Positions 44,518 through 54,459 of a DNA stretch of 64,000 nucleotides are shown piece after piece (positions within the stretch are counted from its first letter, which is position 1; each line of letters begins with the position of its first letter). A program made the translations under genes and the position numbers. The stretch is from Alphaproteobacteria bacterium (GTDB lineage Bacteria; Pseudomonadota; Alphaproteobacteria; Caulobacterales; Maricaulaceae), in the NCBI GenBank assembly GCA_018222865.1, contig JAAEZM010000005.1, forward strand, positions 148,063 to 212,062. Reading direction: 5' to 3'. The notes under the pieces are model-generated. The model was given only the letters and a program-made list of their open reading frames with translations. It had not been told where the DNA came from and did not search any database.

Positions 44518-45165
44518 ATGCGGGTTTTCGGGACCGGCGAACTTCTGGAGTGTTATGCGCGCGGCGTCTTTCCGATGGCTGAGGCCCGTGACGATGCGCG
44601 CATTTACCTCCTCAATCCTGATGAGCGCGGTATTCTCCCGCTAAACGGGCTGCATATTCCCAAACGCCTGCGTCGAACCCTTCGCAAAACGCCTTTTCGG
44701 ATCACCATCAATCAGTGCTTCAACGAGGTCGTCGGGCATTGCGCAGCCCCCGCACGCGGCCGAGAAGAAACCTGGATTAATGACGGGATCCGCAGCCTTT
44801 ATTCTGACCTTCATGTTCAAGGCTATGCCCATTCCCTGGAGGTCTGGAATGACGACCGCCTTGTCGGAGGGCTCTACGGGGTCTCTCTGGGCAGTGCTTT
44901 TTTTGGCGAGAGCATGTTCTCGACCATGACGGATGCCAGCAAGATCGGTCTGGTGCATCTGGTCGCGCGGCTCAATAAGGGCGGATACACCCTGCTAGAT
45001 ACCCAGTTCACGACGGAGCATTTGGAAACATTCGGCGTGATTACGATTTTGCGGGAGGACTATCAGGTAAAACTGGCCTCGGCATTGGAACAGCCCGCCG
45101 ATTTCTACGCGCTTGACGCCAATCTTCCGGCCGATGAGATCTTGAAGCTGGCGCAGAAAGCCTGA
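44518..45165 (+). CDS. aat: Leucyl/phenylalanyl-tRNA--protein transferase
   Basis: A 215-residue transferase adding Leu or Phe to proteins with N-terminal Lys/Arg, marking them for ClpAPS. The family blocks ARGVFPMAEARDD, NPDERGILPLNGLHIPKRL, GYAHSLEVWNDDRLVGGLYG, FFGESMFSTMTDASKIGLVHL and LLDTQFTTEHLETFG are intact. Together with clpS and clpA in this window it completes the N-degron route. It sits 45 bp after accC. Confidence 0.96.
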   Translation: MRVFGTGELLECYARGVFPMAEARDDARIYLLNPDERGILPLNGLHIPKRLRRTLRKTPFRITINQCFNEVVGHCAAPARGREETWINDGIRSLYSDLHVQGYAHSLEVWNDDRLVGGLYGVSLGSAFFGESMFSTMTDASKIGLVHLVARLNKGGYTLLDTQFTTEHLETFGVITILREDYQVKLASALEQPADFYALDANLPADEILKLAQKA

Positions 45166-45168
45166 GGC

Positions 45169-45639
45169 TTAATCCGTCCGGCAATCAAGCACCCAGACAT
45201 CATAGACCGGGTGTTCCAGCGGGTTCTGGGCCGGGCGAGAGGCAAACATCCAACCCGAGAAAATTGTCTCGCCTTCGACATCAACCCCAAAACCATCGGT
45301 GCGACGGTCGATGACCTGCAGGAAGGCATAGGTTTCCGGTGTCTCTTCTGGCGGTCGCTTGCGGCAGTATTGAGCGCGCACCGTAAGTGCACCGAATTGC
45401 GCCTCTTCGCCAATGCGCACTTCAAAGTCGCGGGTGCGGGCCGTGACTTTGTCCAGACCACGAAGCACGACGACACTTCCAGGTTCAGAGGAGAGCGGAC
45501 CGCGTTCTTCTTCAAGCAAGTCCGCTTCTGGAACATCGCGACGCAGAAGATCAGATGGATCAGTCTCGACAGTCTCATCCTGCGCCAAGGCGACAGCAGA
45601 GATGGTCAAAGCCATAAGACAGGAAGTCAAAATACGCAT
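45169..45639 (-). CDS. DUF2155 family exported protein
   Basis: A 156-residue protein with a signal peptide (about 1-19, ending ALAQ) and a C-terminal domain matching DUF2155 (VVLRGLDKVTARTRDFEVRI, AQYCRKRPPEE, IFSGWMFASRPAQNPLEHPV, WVLDC). The two conserved cysteines may form a disulfide. The family is alphaproteobacterial and found next to aat and the NDUFA12-like gene; its role is unknown, though envelope location is likely. Confidence 0.88.
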   Translation of the reverse strand: MRILTSCLMALTISAVALAQDETVETDPSDLLRRDVPEADLLEEERGPLSSEPGSVVVLRGLDKVTARTRDFEVRIGEEAQFGALTVRAQYCRKRPPEETPETYAFLQVIDRRTDGFGVDVEGETIFSGWMFASRPAQNPLEHPVYDVWVLDCRTD

Positions 45640-45709
45640 GGTCGAACCCGTAACACCCGATTATGCCCGCTTGAGGGCAAATAACAGACCAAGGCAGACC
45701 GGAAGCGGC

Positions 45710-46114
45710 TTACTCCGGCGTCCAAGCCTCGTAATCGCCAGACGCTGACTGGCGAGCTTCGTTTTTAGCAAGGCTGCCCGTGGGACGATAGGCATAAACC
45801 GTGCCGGTCAGATTGGGATGATGGTCTTTCTCCCAGCTCTGGCGGTGCAAGGGTGCCTCGGTCGGCGGCTCATCGAAGGTGTGATGCAGCCAGCCATGCC
45901 ACTCGGACGGGACGCGAGACGCATCAGCATAGCCATTATAGATTACCCAGCGGCGCTTATGGCCGTCCGGCTGAGTCTGGCCAGATTCCTCGAAATACTT
46001 GTTGCCATACTCATCTTCACCGACCTTCTTGGCCTTGCGATTGGCCAGAGTCAGGAAGGTTCCTGGCGTCGCGTCTTTCCACCAGACGAAGATCTTGGAG
46101 AGAAAACCGAGCAT
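45710..46114 (-). CDS. NDUFA12-family protein (NADH:ubiquinone oxidoreductase 17.2 kDa subunit-like)
   Basis: A 134-residue protein whose WWKDATPGTFLTL, DEYGNKYFEE, RRWVIYNGYADASRVPSEWHGWLHH (quoted in short blocks) and HHPNLTGTVYAYRP match the B17.2/NDUFA12 family. This is an accessory subunit of respiratory complex I found in mitochondria and alphaproteobacteria. It is upstream of DUF2155 on the same strand, with a 70-bp gap. The main nuo operon is not in the window. Confidence 0.92.
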   Translation of the reverse strand: MLGFLSKIFVWWKDATPGTFLTLANRKAKKVGEDEYGNKYFEESGQTQPDGHKRRWVIYNGYADASRVPSEWHGWLHHTFDEPPTEAPLHRQSWEKDHHPNLTGTVYAYRPTGSLAKNEARQSASGDYEAWTPE

Positions 46115-46319
46115 GCTGCGGCTCCGAGTCAGTCAGCTAATTCAGCCCCGTATATGCCCCCAAGCGCGCCAGCGGTCCAGTCTTCATCGCGGTCGGCGAC
46201 AGAGCGGGCTTCTTGCGACTCAGTCAACACGGTAATCTGCTTCGATCCACATGCGATTCGCTTCCGGCTTCCGGCAGTGAAAACGCCGTGTGGAGGGGCG
46301 GATTATTGGCGGACCAAGT

Positions 46320-49259
46320 ATGACACTCGATGGCTTTACTGATCGTTTAAAGGCGGGGTCGGCACTGACGACCTTGGATGTGCGCTTAGTCGACATGATG
46401 CAAGACCCTGACAGCGACTCGCCGCAGGATGCGCGCGAGCTGCGCTTGCCATCCTCCTGGTCCGACAATGCAGCTCTCACCCTCGCCGCACTGCTCGACA
46501 CGCCTCGGCCGAGCGAAACCCGGGTCCGTCAGGGCATGAAGGCGTTTGCAGGCCTCGCCCCGCGTCAAGCCGTGAGCGATAAGCGCGTGCTTGAAGCCGG
46601 TCTGGATATCATGGCGACACGCCTGGCAGGTTCGCTGACCTGGTCAGCGGCGCGCCAGAACGCCTTTGAGGATGCCAATACCGCAAAGACCTTCCATGAC
46701 GGGCTGATCGACAGCTTGATCAATCGCCTGGCCATTCCTGAAGCTGACCTTCTACGCAATGGCGGAGTGGATTGGGCCTATGGGGATACGGCCACGGATG
46801 CGCCAGACAGTACACTCCTTAAGCGGTTCAGTGTCGCCGATGACAATGCGATTGAGGAATTGCGGCGATCCGCAGAGGCGGTATTGCGCCACTCCGTGCT
46901 TGAGGTCGGCGCTCGCGTTACCGAGACACGCTTAAAAGCCATTGGCGAAGCCATTCGTCGCTGCTCAGGCGATGAAGAGCGTTTCGATCCGCGCCAGAAC
47001 GCCGCGCTGGCCCGTGCCATGCGCCAAGCGCTGAAAGACGGCGTTCCCGAGGAAGCGGTCGAGCGCGCCCTCGCTTTGGCTCGGCAGGGCAGCAGTGATG
47101 ATGCGCTCGGCGCTTTAATGCCGGAGATGCCGGTCAGCCAGCCCGTAGAAATCGAAATCACACCGGACTTCACGCGGGCGGTCGAGGAAGACGAAGCCTG
47201 GAGCTTTGGTGAGACAGGCGGCAGCCTGCGCGCCCGGGCCTTCCGCAATACTTTGGCGCGCAATGTGTGGAGTTTCGGACATCCCCAATTATCATTCGAA
47301 CCCGTGCCTCAGGAAACGGGCCCTGTCATCCATCTCAACCTGACCGCGTTTCTCACCGAGGACAGTCAGCTGGATGCGGACTTGCTGGCGGACACAGCGA
47401 AGATCTGGGCCCTCGCCCTGATCCTGACCGCGCCCACAGACGCCCCAATGGCCGCGACGCTCTCCCTGAGCGGTCAAGCCGCCGTTTTGATGGCGAGCGG
47501 CCTTGCCTATGATAGCGAAGCGGGACGCCTGGCCATCGCAGCTCTTGGCCGCCTTGTGACCCTGGCCGTGCGCGAAGCAAGCGCCCTCGCCGGAGCCAAG
47601 GCTCCGTCTTTGGGACCGGATCTGGATCTGGAGGCCCTTCCGGAACAGTTTGCGAGGATTGCTCAGCATTTGAAGGGGCGCACGGGTGAATTCAAATCCC
47701 GGGCTGCCCTGACCCGCCCGGGCGTGCTTATTGCGAGCCTGCCGGTGGAAGACGCCTTGCGGGGCCTGTTTGATGCGGATGTATTGGGGCCGGAAAGCCT
47801 GCCCAATGCCATCGCGCCAGAAGCCGATGAGAGCGGCGGTTACCGTCTGCGCGACGCAGCCAGACGCGGCCTTGAAACCCTCGGATTGACACCGGGCAAA
47901 ATCGAAAGCGCTGAAGATCATGCAGCGGGCCAAGGGACGATTAAGGGCGCGCCCGGCATTTCCTTTGAAGACCTTATGCTGCGCGGCATTCCGCTGGATG
48001 CGCTCGAACGCCTCGATGATTCCATCGGCGAAGGCGCTTCCATTCGCTTCGCTCTCAATCGCTGGACGCTGGGTGACCGGGTCTGCCGCGACATCCTGGG
48101 CATCCCAAGCGATGTCATTGAAGCGGAAGGCCAGTCCCTGTGTGCGGCACTGGGCTATTCTGATAGCGATATCGCCATCACAGACCGTTATGCGCAAGGC
48201 AGTGGCACGCTCGCGGAATGCCCCGAGCTCTCACCAGAACAGCGCGCTGTCTTTGAAATCCCCGACGCGGCTGCGCAAATCGCCATGGCGTCAGCGCTGG
48301 AACACCAAATCAACGGCGCCGTTGATACCCGTCTGGAACTGGATGCCGAGGCGGGTATTGATGATGTCAGCGAACTCATCGACATGGCTGGCAAACACCG
48401 GCTGCGCCGGCTGCGTCTTCGCCGGACCGGCTCCGGGCTTTTCGACCTTCTGCCCGCCATCGACTTTGATAAGGGTGATTATCAGGCTGAAGCGATCAAG
48501 GAACGCGTGGTTGAGCGCACGGTTGAAGTCGAACGCGTGGTCGAGAGACCCGCGGCTCGTCGGAAACTCCCGGATCGTCGCAAAGGCTATATCCAGAAGG
48601 CGACAGTGGGTGGACACAAGGTCTATCTGCACACCGGTGAGTTCGATGATGGCGAACTCGGCGAAATCTTCATCGACATGCACAAGGAAGGCGCCGCCTT
48701 CCGCTCCCTGATGAATAATTTCGCCATCGCAATCTCAATTGGCCTGCAATATGGCGTGCCGCTGGAGGAATATGTCGATGCCTTCGTCTTCACGCGTTTT
48801 GAACCGGCAGGCGCCGTTGAGGGCAATGACTCCATCCAGCATGCCACCTCGATCCTCGACTATCTCTTCCGCGAATTGGGCGTTTCTTATCTGGGCCGCG
48901 ATGATCTGGCAGAAATCTCGCCGGACAAGGCTGATCCAGGAGGGTTGGGCAAGGGCGTGGAACAGGAAAAGCTCTCGCAGGAAGATGCGGCGCGCTTCAT
49001 CTCCCGCGGCTTCTCCCGCGGTCAGGTGCCGGACAATATCCTGATGTTCGCCGGCGCGGCTAAGAAGGCCGCTGGCGCCAATGACGGTGATGAAACCTCA
49101 ACTGGTGAGTTCATCCAGATCGAGCATCAAGCGCCCAGTGCGAGCATCGCCCGCGATGTGACGGCCTATTCCGGCAATCCTTGCCCGGAATGTGGGCACT
49201 TCACCGTAGTCGAAACGGAAGACGGCCAGCGCTGCGATGCCTGCAACTGGCACGGCTAG
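46320..49259 (+). CDS. Degenerate class II (NrdJ-like) ribonucleotide reductase paralogue
   Basis: A 979-residue protein from ATG 46320 (GTG 46290 is an alternative). The C-terminal 220 residues are near-canonical for alphaproteobacterial Nrd[21 protein letters not shown] (about 757), [35 protein letters not shown], and a final zinc ribbon CPECGHF...CDACNW. The central part is a weak RNR barrel remnant: [10 protein letters not shown] (about 290), [20 protein letters not shown], and [19 protein letters not shown]. The segment that in NrdJ carries INxWHTCP...NPCSE, with the thiyl-radical finger loop, is reduced to about 15 residues ([11 protein letters not shown], about 325-336), and the N-terminal half has only one Cys. 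It is therefore unlikely to reduce ribonucleotides. A regulatory or structural role is inference. Confidence 0.85.
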   Translation: MTLDGFTDRLKAGSALTTLDVRLVDMMQDPDSDSPQDARELRLPSSWSDNAALTLAALLDTPRPSETRVRQGMKAFAGLAPRQAVSDKRVLEAGLDIMATRLAGSLTWSAARQNAFEDANTAKTFHDGLIDSLINRLAIPEADLLRNGGVDWAYGDTATDAPDSTLLKRFSVADDNAIEELRRSAEAVLRHSVLEVGARVTETRLKAIGEAIRRCSGDEERFDPRQNAALARAMRQALKDGVPEEAVERALALARQGSSDDALGALMPEMPVSQPVEIEITPDFTRAVEEDEAWSFGETGGSLRARAFRNTLARNVWSFGHPQLSFEPVPQETGPVIHLNLTAFLTEDSQLDADLLADTAKIWALALILTAPTDAPMAATLSLSGQAAVLMASGLAYDSEAGRLAIAALGRLVTLAVREASALAGAKAPSLGPDLDLEALPEQFARIAQHLKGRTGEFKSRAALTRPGVLIASLPVEDALRGLFDADVLGPESLPNAIAPEADESGGYRLRDAARRGLETLGLTPGKIESAEDHAAGQGTIKGAPGISFEDLMLRGIPLDALERLDDSIGEGASIRFALNRWTLGDRVCRDILGIPSDVIEAEGQSLCAALGYSDSDIAITDRYAQGSGTLAECPELSPEQRAVFEIPDAAAQIAMASALEHQINGAVDTRLELDAEAGIDDVSELIDMAGKHRLRRLRLRRTGSGLFDLLPAIDFDKGDYQAEAIKERVVERTVEVERVVERPAARRKLPDRRKGYIQKATVGGHKVYLHTGEFDDGELGEIFIDMHKEGAAFRSLMNNFAIAISIGLQYGVPLEEYVDAFVFTRFEPAGAVEGNDSIQHATSILDYLFRELGVSYLGRDDLAEISPDKADPGGLGKGVEQEKLSQEDAARFISRGFSRGQVPDNILMFAGAAKKAAGANDGDETSTGEFIQIEHQAPSASIARDVTAYSGNPCPECGHFTVVETEDGQRCDACNWHG

Positions 49260-49267
49260 TTGAGTTC

Positions 49268-49453
49268 GTGGCAGTTGGCATTGCTCTGATCGGCCTGGGC
49301 GTCTTGCTGTTTCATGCCGGTGCCATTGGCCTGATCATCAATCTGGCGCGACGTGCCAGCACCTCGCTACCGCGCTTCTTGCTGCCCTCCTCCCTCGGCG
49401 GACTGCTTCTAGGCTTGGCGGCAATTGCCGGCGGGATTGTCCTGATCGCTTGA
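49268..49453 (+). CDS. Small two-helix membrane protein
   Basis: A 61-residue frame from GTG 49268, nine bases after the RNR-like stop: two hydrophobic helices (VAVGIALIGLGVLLFHAGAI and LLPSSLGGLLLGLAAIAGGI) separated by a basic loop (LARRAST). There is no clear Shine-Dalgarno and no known family; it would be translated by coupling to the upstream gene. The hydrophobic pattern supports a real membrane protein, but homologues would be needed to confirm it. Confidence 0.45.
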   Translation: MAVGIALIGLGVLLFHAGAIGLIINLARRASTSLPRFLLPSSLGGLLLGLAAIAGGIVLIA

Positions 49454-49512
49454 TCTCCCAACGGTCCCGCGCTTGCATGTAATCGAGCGAGTTTCACCGG
49501 GAGTGCACCAAG

Positions 49513-50013
49513 ATGGTACGCCTTTTCGCCACCCTGTTTACGATTGCGACCGCATTTATCGCCGCCGCACCGGCGCAGGCTCAAAATGCGGCAGAGATAG
49601 CGCGTGTCCAATCCGGCCAGTCCTGTACCGGCTGCAACCTCTTCCAGGCCGATCTCGCCTATCGCGACCTGCCCGGTATCGACCTTTCCAATTCCCGTCT
49701 GCGCCAGGCCAATCTGTCTCTGGCAACGATGAATCATGCGCGCTTCGATAATGCGAATATGAGCGTCGCGAACCTTTTTGGCGCCCGCCTGACCGGCGCC
49801 AGCCTTCGCAATGTAAACCTGTCGCGCGCAGTCCTGGTCGGCACCTATCTGGGCAGTGCAGACCTGAGCGGAGCCCAACTCGACGGTGCCAATCTGTCTG
49901 GCGCAGAGCTCGCCACAGCACGCGGGCTCACACAGAGCCAGCTGAACCAGGCGTGCGGCGATGCATCAACGCAATTGCCCGCTCACCTGCACATTCGCCC
50001 CTGCCAATCGTGA
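49513..50013 (+). CDS. Exported pentapeptide-repeat protein
   Basis: A 166-residue protein with a signal peptide (about 1-23, ending AQAQ) and pentapeptide repeats of the A(D/N)LXX type from about residue 45 to 125 (FQADLAYRDLPGIDLSNSRL, ANLSGAELA). A CTGC pair at about 38-41 precedes the repeats, and a C-terminal CGD...C segment follows (ACGDASTQLPAHLHIRPCQS). The repeats form a right-handed quadrilateral helix. It is exported, unlike the gyrase-protecting Qnr/MfpA type. It is followed 63 bp later by a larger relative with the same CxxC-repeats-CGD arrangement. Confidence 0.85.
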   Translation: MVRLFATLFTIATAFIAAAPAQAQNAAEIARVQSGQSCTGCNLFQADLAYRDLPGIDLSNSRLRQANLSLATMNHARFDNANMSVANLFGARLTGASLRNVNLSRAVLVGTYLGSADLSGAQLDGANLSGAELATARGLTQSQLNQACGDASTQLPAHLHIRPCQS

Positions 50014-50076
50014 ACTCGCTGCGGGTTACTGTGATTTAAGTCGATTTTCAGAGGTCCTTGTCCTAATTGTCTTGAT

Positions 50077-51465
50077 ATGGGCAAACGCATTCAGGCATCC
50101 CTCCTCGCCTTGGCGAGTGCAGTTTCGATCGCGGCCCCCGGATACGCGTTCGGGCATGACCACCCGCGTCGTGGCCTGGCCGTCGGTGGCGAATGCTCTG
50201 AATGTGATTTCTCCGACAAGAATTTGGCGGCGGCAGCCTTTATCAATGCCGATTTCACGGACTCCACTTTTGCGCGCTCGGAAATGTCGAACGCCACCTT
50301 CATGGAGTGCCGCTTCTCCAGCACTGATTTCAGCGACACGGTGATAACCCACTCCGTCATGCATGGGGTGAGCTTTTCCGATGTCGATATGACTGAGGCG
50401 GACCTGCGCCACAGCGCGCTTGAGCGCGTGAATTTCTCGGACAGCGATCTGACCGAGGCTGACTTCAGTAATGGCTCGCTGGTCTTTGTGACCTTCATCG
50501 GCAGCCAGCTTCGCGAAACCCGTTTCGCCAGCGCCCATACACAACAGGTGAATTTCCGTCGCGCCGAGCTCGACAATACACAGTTCCGCAGTGCCTCCCT
50601 GCGCCATGCGAACTTCGCGGAAAGCGAAGGGCGTGATGTTGATTTCCGCAGCGCTGACTTGACCGATGCCAGCTTTGAGAATGCCGAGCTGAATGGTGTT
50701 GATTTTCGCGATGCGAATCTGGCCGGAGTGAATTTCACCGGCGCACAATTCACTAATGTGCGCGGGCTGACCAAGACTTCCCTATCCTCTGCCTGTGGTG
50801 ATGAGACGACCGATCTGGGTGTCTCCATGGAATTACCGGCCTGCTCCAACAGCTCTTATGAGCTGGTGATTTCCGAAGACATGCTCAGCCTCCTGCCCGC
50901 TGAAGCCATGGAGCAAGCGCGGATGGTCCTCCAGGAACTCGAATCCCAGGATGGAATTCGTCTGGAGGTTCTGACCGAGCTGGGCCTTGCGCTGGAAGAA
51001 CATGCAGAGCATCTAGACCGCGATGCGATCCAGGAAGCCGCGCGTGAAGCGATGCGCGATCTAGCACGTGCCGAGCGTGACATTCGCCGCGCAGAGCGCG
51101 ACCGTCAGCGCGCTGAGCGCGATGCTGCACGACGCTATCAGCGAGAATCCCGTGAGGCCGCGCGCGAAGCGCAGGAGCGCGCCTATGAGGAAGCTGTTGA
51201 GGCCCAGGAACAGGCCTATGAGGAGGCCCTTGAGGGTCAGGCCCGTGCCCTGGAAGACGCTCGCGCCGCGCAAGCTTATGCCCATGCCTATGCTCAGGCC
51301 CAGGCCCAGGCACAGGCGGAGGCCAATTCTCAAGGCATGCGCGTGGTCATCCAATACGGACAGTCATCGGGCACGCATTATATGTTCGGCCCGGATGAAC
51401 ACGGATTACTCGGCGCCTCGCCGGAGCCGGCACCGCCGCCTCCGCCGCCAGACCCGGAACCCTAG
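50077..51465 (+). CDS. Exported pentapeptide-repeat protein with charged helix and proline tail
   Basis: A 462-residue protein with a signal peptide (about 1-25), a CSEC pair, pentapeptide repeats at about 40-230 (FSDTVITHSVMHGVSFSDVD, ADFSNGSL, FRDANLAGVNFTGAQF), and a CGDET...C segment. It then departs from the smaller paralogue: a 25-residue linker, a long Arg/Ala/Glu/Gln helix (about 300-400, with units such as RRAERDRQRAERDAARR), and a C-terminus ending in a run of six prolines (APPPPPPDPEP). The helix probably oligomerises. An outer-membrane or peptidoglycan-associated scaffold is one reading; the function is unknown. An intrinsic terminator follows. Confidence 0.82.
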   Translation: MGKRIQASLLALASAVSIAAPGYAFGHDHPRRGLAVGGECSECDFSDKNLAAAAFINADFTDSTFARSEMSNATFMECRFSSTDFSDTVITHSVMHGVSFSDVDMTEADLRHSALERVNFSDSDLTEADFSNGSLVFVTFIGSQLRETRFASAHTQQVNFRRAELDNTQFRSASLRHANFAESEGRDVDFRSADLTDASFENAELNGVDFRDANLAGVNFTGAQFTNVRGLTKTSLSSACGDETTDLGVSMELPACSNSSYELVISEDMLSLLPAEAMEQARMVLQELESQDGIRLEVLTELGLALEEHAEHLDRDAIQEAAREAMRDLARAERDIRRAERDRQRAERDAARRYQRESREAAREAQERAYEEAVEAQEQAYEEALEGQARALEDARAAQAYAHAYAQAQAQAQAEANSQGMRVVIQYGQSSGTHYMFGPDEHGLLGASPEPAPPPPPPDPEP

Positions 51466-51475
51466 AAACGCCCCA

Positions 51476-51515
51476 GAAAGAAAAAACCGGCCTCTTTGAG
51501 ACCGGTTTTTCTTTT
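51476..51515. terminator. Bidirectional intrinsic terminator between pentapeptide gene and aspS
   Basis: A 9-bp stem AAAAACCGG/CCGGTTTTT (51482-51490 with 51502-51510) closes an 11-nt loop and continues into T runs (TTTTTCTTTTT) on the plus strand and an A-rich left flank for the minus strand. It separates the stops at 51465 and 51522. Confidence 0.9.
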
Positions 51516-51521
51516 TGCGTC

Positions 51522-53333
51522 TTACTTCTTTTCTTCCGGCACGACGGTGCGGATATGAAGCTCGCGCAGATGCTTGTTCTCTGCGGTGCCCGGCGCATTC
51601 ATCATCAGATCGCGCGCCTGTTGGTCTTTTGGGAACATCACGACTTCGCGCAGGTTTTCCTGGTTGCACAACAGCATGACGATACGGTCGACACCCGGTG
51701 CGATACCCGCGTGCGGCGGTGCGCCATAACGGAAGGCATTGAGCATGCCGCCAAATTCTTCTTCCACGACCTCAGCAGAATAGCCGGCATAGGCGAAGGC
51801 TTTGAGCATCACATCGGGACGGTGGTTTCGCACCGCGCCGGAGGACAGCTCCACGCCGTTACAGACAATGTCATACTGCCAGGCCTTCATCGCCAGCAGC
51901 TCGTCATCTGACGGATTGTCCAGCGCCAGGAAGTCTTCAGCGCTCATTTGCGGCATGGAGAACGGGTTGTGGGAGAATTCCACCTTCTTATTGTCCTCAT
52001 CCCACTCATACATCGGGAAGTCGACAATCCAGCAGAAGCGGAATGTGTCTTTCTCGCACAGATCCAGCTCCGTTCCGACAACATCACGGGCGCGGCCAGC
52101 AAAGGCAGCAAACTCACGCGGATCGCCGGCTGCAAAGAAGACCGCATCTCCCGCTTCCAGACCCAGTTCCTGACGCAGGGCTTCCGTACGCTCGGCGCCG
52201 ATATTCTTGGCAATTGGACCGGCAGCCTCGAGACCTGCATCGGCATCACGCCAGAAGATATACCCCATGCCCGGCTGGCCTTCCTTTTGCGCCCAGGAAT
52301 TCATCCGGTCACAAAAAGCGCGCGAACCACCGGTCTTTGCCGGGATGGCCCAGACCTGGACCTTCGGATTGCGCTCCAGCATGCCTGCAAAGACCTTGAA
52401 GCCGGAACCGCGGAAGGTGTCGGATACATCAGACATTTTGATCGGATTGCGCAGGTCCGGCTTGTCAGAGCCATACCACTGCATCGCATCAGAATAGGCG
52501 ATGTGCGGGAATTTCTCGTCAGGCACGGAATAACCTTCAGAGAATTCCTCGAAGAGCCCTTTCATGACCGGCTCGATGACGGAGAAGACATCGTCCTGGG
52601 TCGCGAAGCTCATTTCCATATCGAGCTGATAGAACTCGCCCGGAGCGCGGTCGGCGCGGGCATCCTCATCGCGGAAGCAAGGCGCGATCTGGAAATAACG
52701 ATCAAAGCCAGAAACCATGATCAACTGTTTGAACTGCTGCGGCGCCTGGGGCAGCGCGTAAAACTTGCCCGGGTGCAAACGCGCCGGAACAAGGAAGTCA
52801 CGTGCGCCTTCCGGCGAGGACGCCGTCAGGATCGGGGTCTGATACTCGGTGAAGTTCAGCTCGACCATGCGGCGACGGATTGAGTCGATAATCTTGGACC
52901 GTTTGACGATACGCGCATGCAGGCTTTCCCGGCGCAGATCGATATAACGGTGCGTCAGGCGGACTTCTTCGGACCATTCCGGCTCACCGAAGACCGGCAG
53001 CGGCAATTCCTCGGCTGCGGACTGGATCTCCAGTTCCTTCACACGCACCTCGATCGCACCGGTCGGCAGGTTCTCATTCACCGTATCCTCAGAGCGCGCA
53101 ATCACCTCGCCGGTAATCGTCACAACACTTTCCACGCGCAGACGCTCCAGCGTGGTGAAGTGCTCGCTCTCCGGCTCCAGCACGCACTGGGTGAGACCGT
53201 AATGATCCCGCAGGTCGATAAACAACAGCCCGCCATGGTCGCGTTTGCGGTGAATCCAGCCGGAAATACGGGCCGTCTGGCCGACATGATCCGAGCGCAG
53301 TTCTGCGCAGGTGTGAGAGCGGTAAGCGTGCAT
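51522..53333 (-). CDS. aspS: Aspartyl-tRNA synthetase, probably non-discriminating
   Basis: A 603-residue class IIb synthetase from ATG 53333 ([20 protein letters not shown]). It has the OB anticodon-binding domain, motif 2 ([15 protein letters not shown]), a GAD insertion, and motif 3 (GVDRIVMLL). The anticodon-domain segment RDHGG (H33, G34) is the pattern associated with non-discriminating bacterial AspRS, which also charges tRNA-Asn and relies on GatCAB, whereas E. coli has RDLGS. This is inference from that signature. The start upstream of 53333 is not conserved. Confidence 0.95.
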   Translation of the reverse strand: MHAYRSHTCAELRSDHVGQTARISGWIHRKRDHGGLLFIDLRDHYGLTQCVLEPESEHFTTLERLRVESVVTITGEVIARSEDTVNENLPTGAIEVRVKELEIQSAAEELPLPVFGEPEWSEEVRLTHRYIDLRRESLHARIVKRSKIIDSIRRRMVELNFTEYQTPILTASSPEGARDFLVPARLHPGKFYALPQAPQQFKQLIMVSGFDRYFQIAPCFRDEDARADRAPGEFYQLDMEMSFATQDDVFSVIEPVMKGLFEEFSEGYSVPDEKFPHIAYSDAMQWYGSDKPDLRNPIKMSDVSDTFRGSGFKVFAGMLERNPKVQVWAIPAKTGGSRAFCDRMNSWAQKEGQPGMGYIFWRDADAGLEAAGPIAKNIGAERTEALRQELGLEAGDAVFFAAGDPREFAAFAGRARDVVGTELDLCEKDTFRFCWIVDFPMYEWDEDNKKVEFSHNPFSMPQMSAEDFLALDNPSDDELLAMKAWQYDIVCNGVELSSGAVRNHRPDVMLKAFAYAGYSAEVVEEEFGGMLNAFRYGAPPHAGIAPGVDRIVMLLCNQENLREVVMFPKDQQARDLMMNAPGTAENKHLRELHIRTVVPEEKK

Positions 53334-53561
53334 GATGGCGTCGTCCGAAATGAACAAAGAATAGAATGCCGCGACATGCCGTTTTGCGGGCGCGAATGTC
53401 AAGGACAAGGCGGCTTGGGGTGCAGTCGCTAAAAACTAAAAAAGGCGCTGAATCGCGTGCCAAGCACCTAAACAAAACCTCAGCGCTTGCGGATGCTCAG
53501 CTGACCGCCATCCCGCTCGCAGCCAGTTGACCCGCGATAAAATGATCGAGCCTGCTTTCAT

Positions 53562-54044
53562 CTAACCGATCTGATAGATCGTGTAGATTGGATCAAACCC
53601 ACTCTGAATACCTGTACCCACGGCAATCACATCATTCAACCAGGCATAGCGCTCATCGCCGCATTCAAACTTCGCAACCATGGCCAATGAATAGTCCGAT
53701 GCGCTTAGAGCCTCACCACGGGCCAAGCGTGCAATCGCATCCGGCTGACCAATGAAACGCCCCTGATATGACATGTAAATCATCGGACCATCCTCAGCCT
53801 TCAGCACCAGCCGCACATCGATCAGCATGGCGCCATCCGCCCGGTGCATGACCCAGTCCGCGCCGTTTGGCAGAACAGAGCCCGCCAGCCGATCACCATT
53901 GAAACTCCCACCATTCACGGGCGCAATGACCCGCGTTCCAGAGGGCGTTCTGCCAATCCGGACAGCTTCCGCCGCATCGACATCCAGACGAAGCGTTAAC
54001 AAGTGCCTGTGCGGCAGAGGCGCGATTGTCTCGGCGTCCGACAT
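53562..54044 (-). CDS. DUF3237 family protein
   Basis: A 160-residue protein from ATG 54044 (or TTG 54047). It matches DUF3237: HLLTLRLDVDAAEAVRIG, TRVIAPVNGGSFNGDRLAGSV, GADWVMHRADGAMLIDVRL and the C-terminal NDVIAVGTGIQSGFDPIYTI, a beta-barrel fold of unknown function often found near catabolic genes. It follows the small membrane protein by 6 bp, which in turn follows the D-aminoacylase-like gene, suggesting one operon. Confidence 0.85.
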   Translation of the reverse strand: MSDAETIAPLPHRHLLTLRLDVDAAEAVRIGRTPSGTRVIAPVNGGSFNGDRLAGSVLPNGADWVMHRADGAMLIDVRLVLKAEDGPMIYMSYQGRFIGQPDAIARLARGEALSASDYSLAMVAKFECGDERYAWLNDVIAVGTGIQSGFDPIYTIYQIG

Positions 54045-54050
54045 CAACGA

Positions 54051-54452
54051 CTACCCATCCCGGTCTTTCTCCTCATCCGCCCCGCTTTCCATCCGTGCAG
54101 CCAGAAAATCTCCAAACACCACGATCAGCACCAAAAGCACGCTGATCCAGGATCGTCCTTCGTCAGAGTTTGTGATCAGGCCGGTCACTTCAGCGAGCTC
54201 GAAACCAACCGCGGAGATGAGGAGCGCCCCGGCCCCGACCATGGCGGCGCGCACAGAGGGCTGGGCCCAGCGCGGACGATCCGCGCGGTCGAGCTTGCGG
54301 GAAAAAACCCGCATGAACAGCAAAGCCAGAGGCAAAAAACCCAGGGCCAAAAGCGATTTGAGCCATTGCGTCGGATCGAGCACAAGCAGGCCAATTGCCA
54401 TGATCGTGAGCACGATCATGACAAGGGAGACGATCGGAGATCGAAGGGTCAT
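54051..54452 (-). CDS. Small integral membrane protein, unknown
   Basis: A 133-residue protein from ATG 54452, 7 bp after the deacylase stop. About four hydrophobic helices are visible (PIVSLVMIVLTIMAIGLLVL, SLLALGFLPLALLFMRVF, AAMVGAGALLISAVGFELAE, WISVLLVLIVVFGDFLAA). Family not recognised. The close spacing suggests co-transcription with the deacylase and DUF3237 genes. Confidence 0.62.
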   Translation of the reverse strand: MTLRSPIVSLVMIVLTIMAIGLLVLDPTQWLKSLLALGFLPLALLFMRVFSRKLDRADRPRWAQPSVRAAMVGAGALLISAVGFELAEVTGLITNSDEGRSWISVLLVLIVVFGDFLAARMESGADEEKDRDG

Positions 54453-54459
54453 CGCCGAC

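Noticed and set aside
53334..53561. Possible hairpin and promoter in the spacer after aspS
   Set aside because: The only repeat found (CAAGC/GCTTG) has a long loop and no T tract; no gene or RNA signal is supported.
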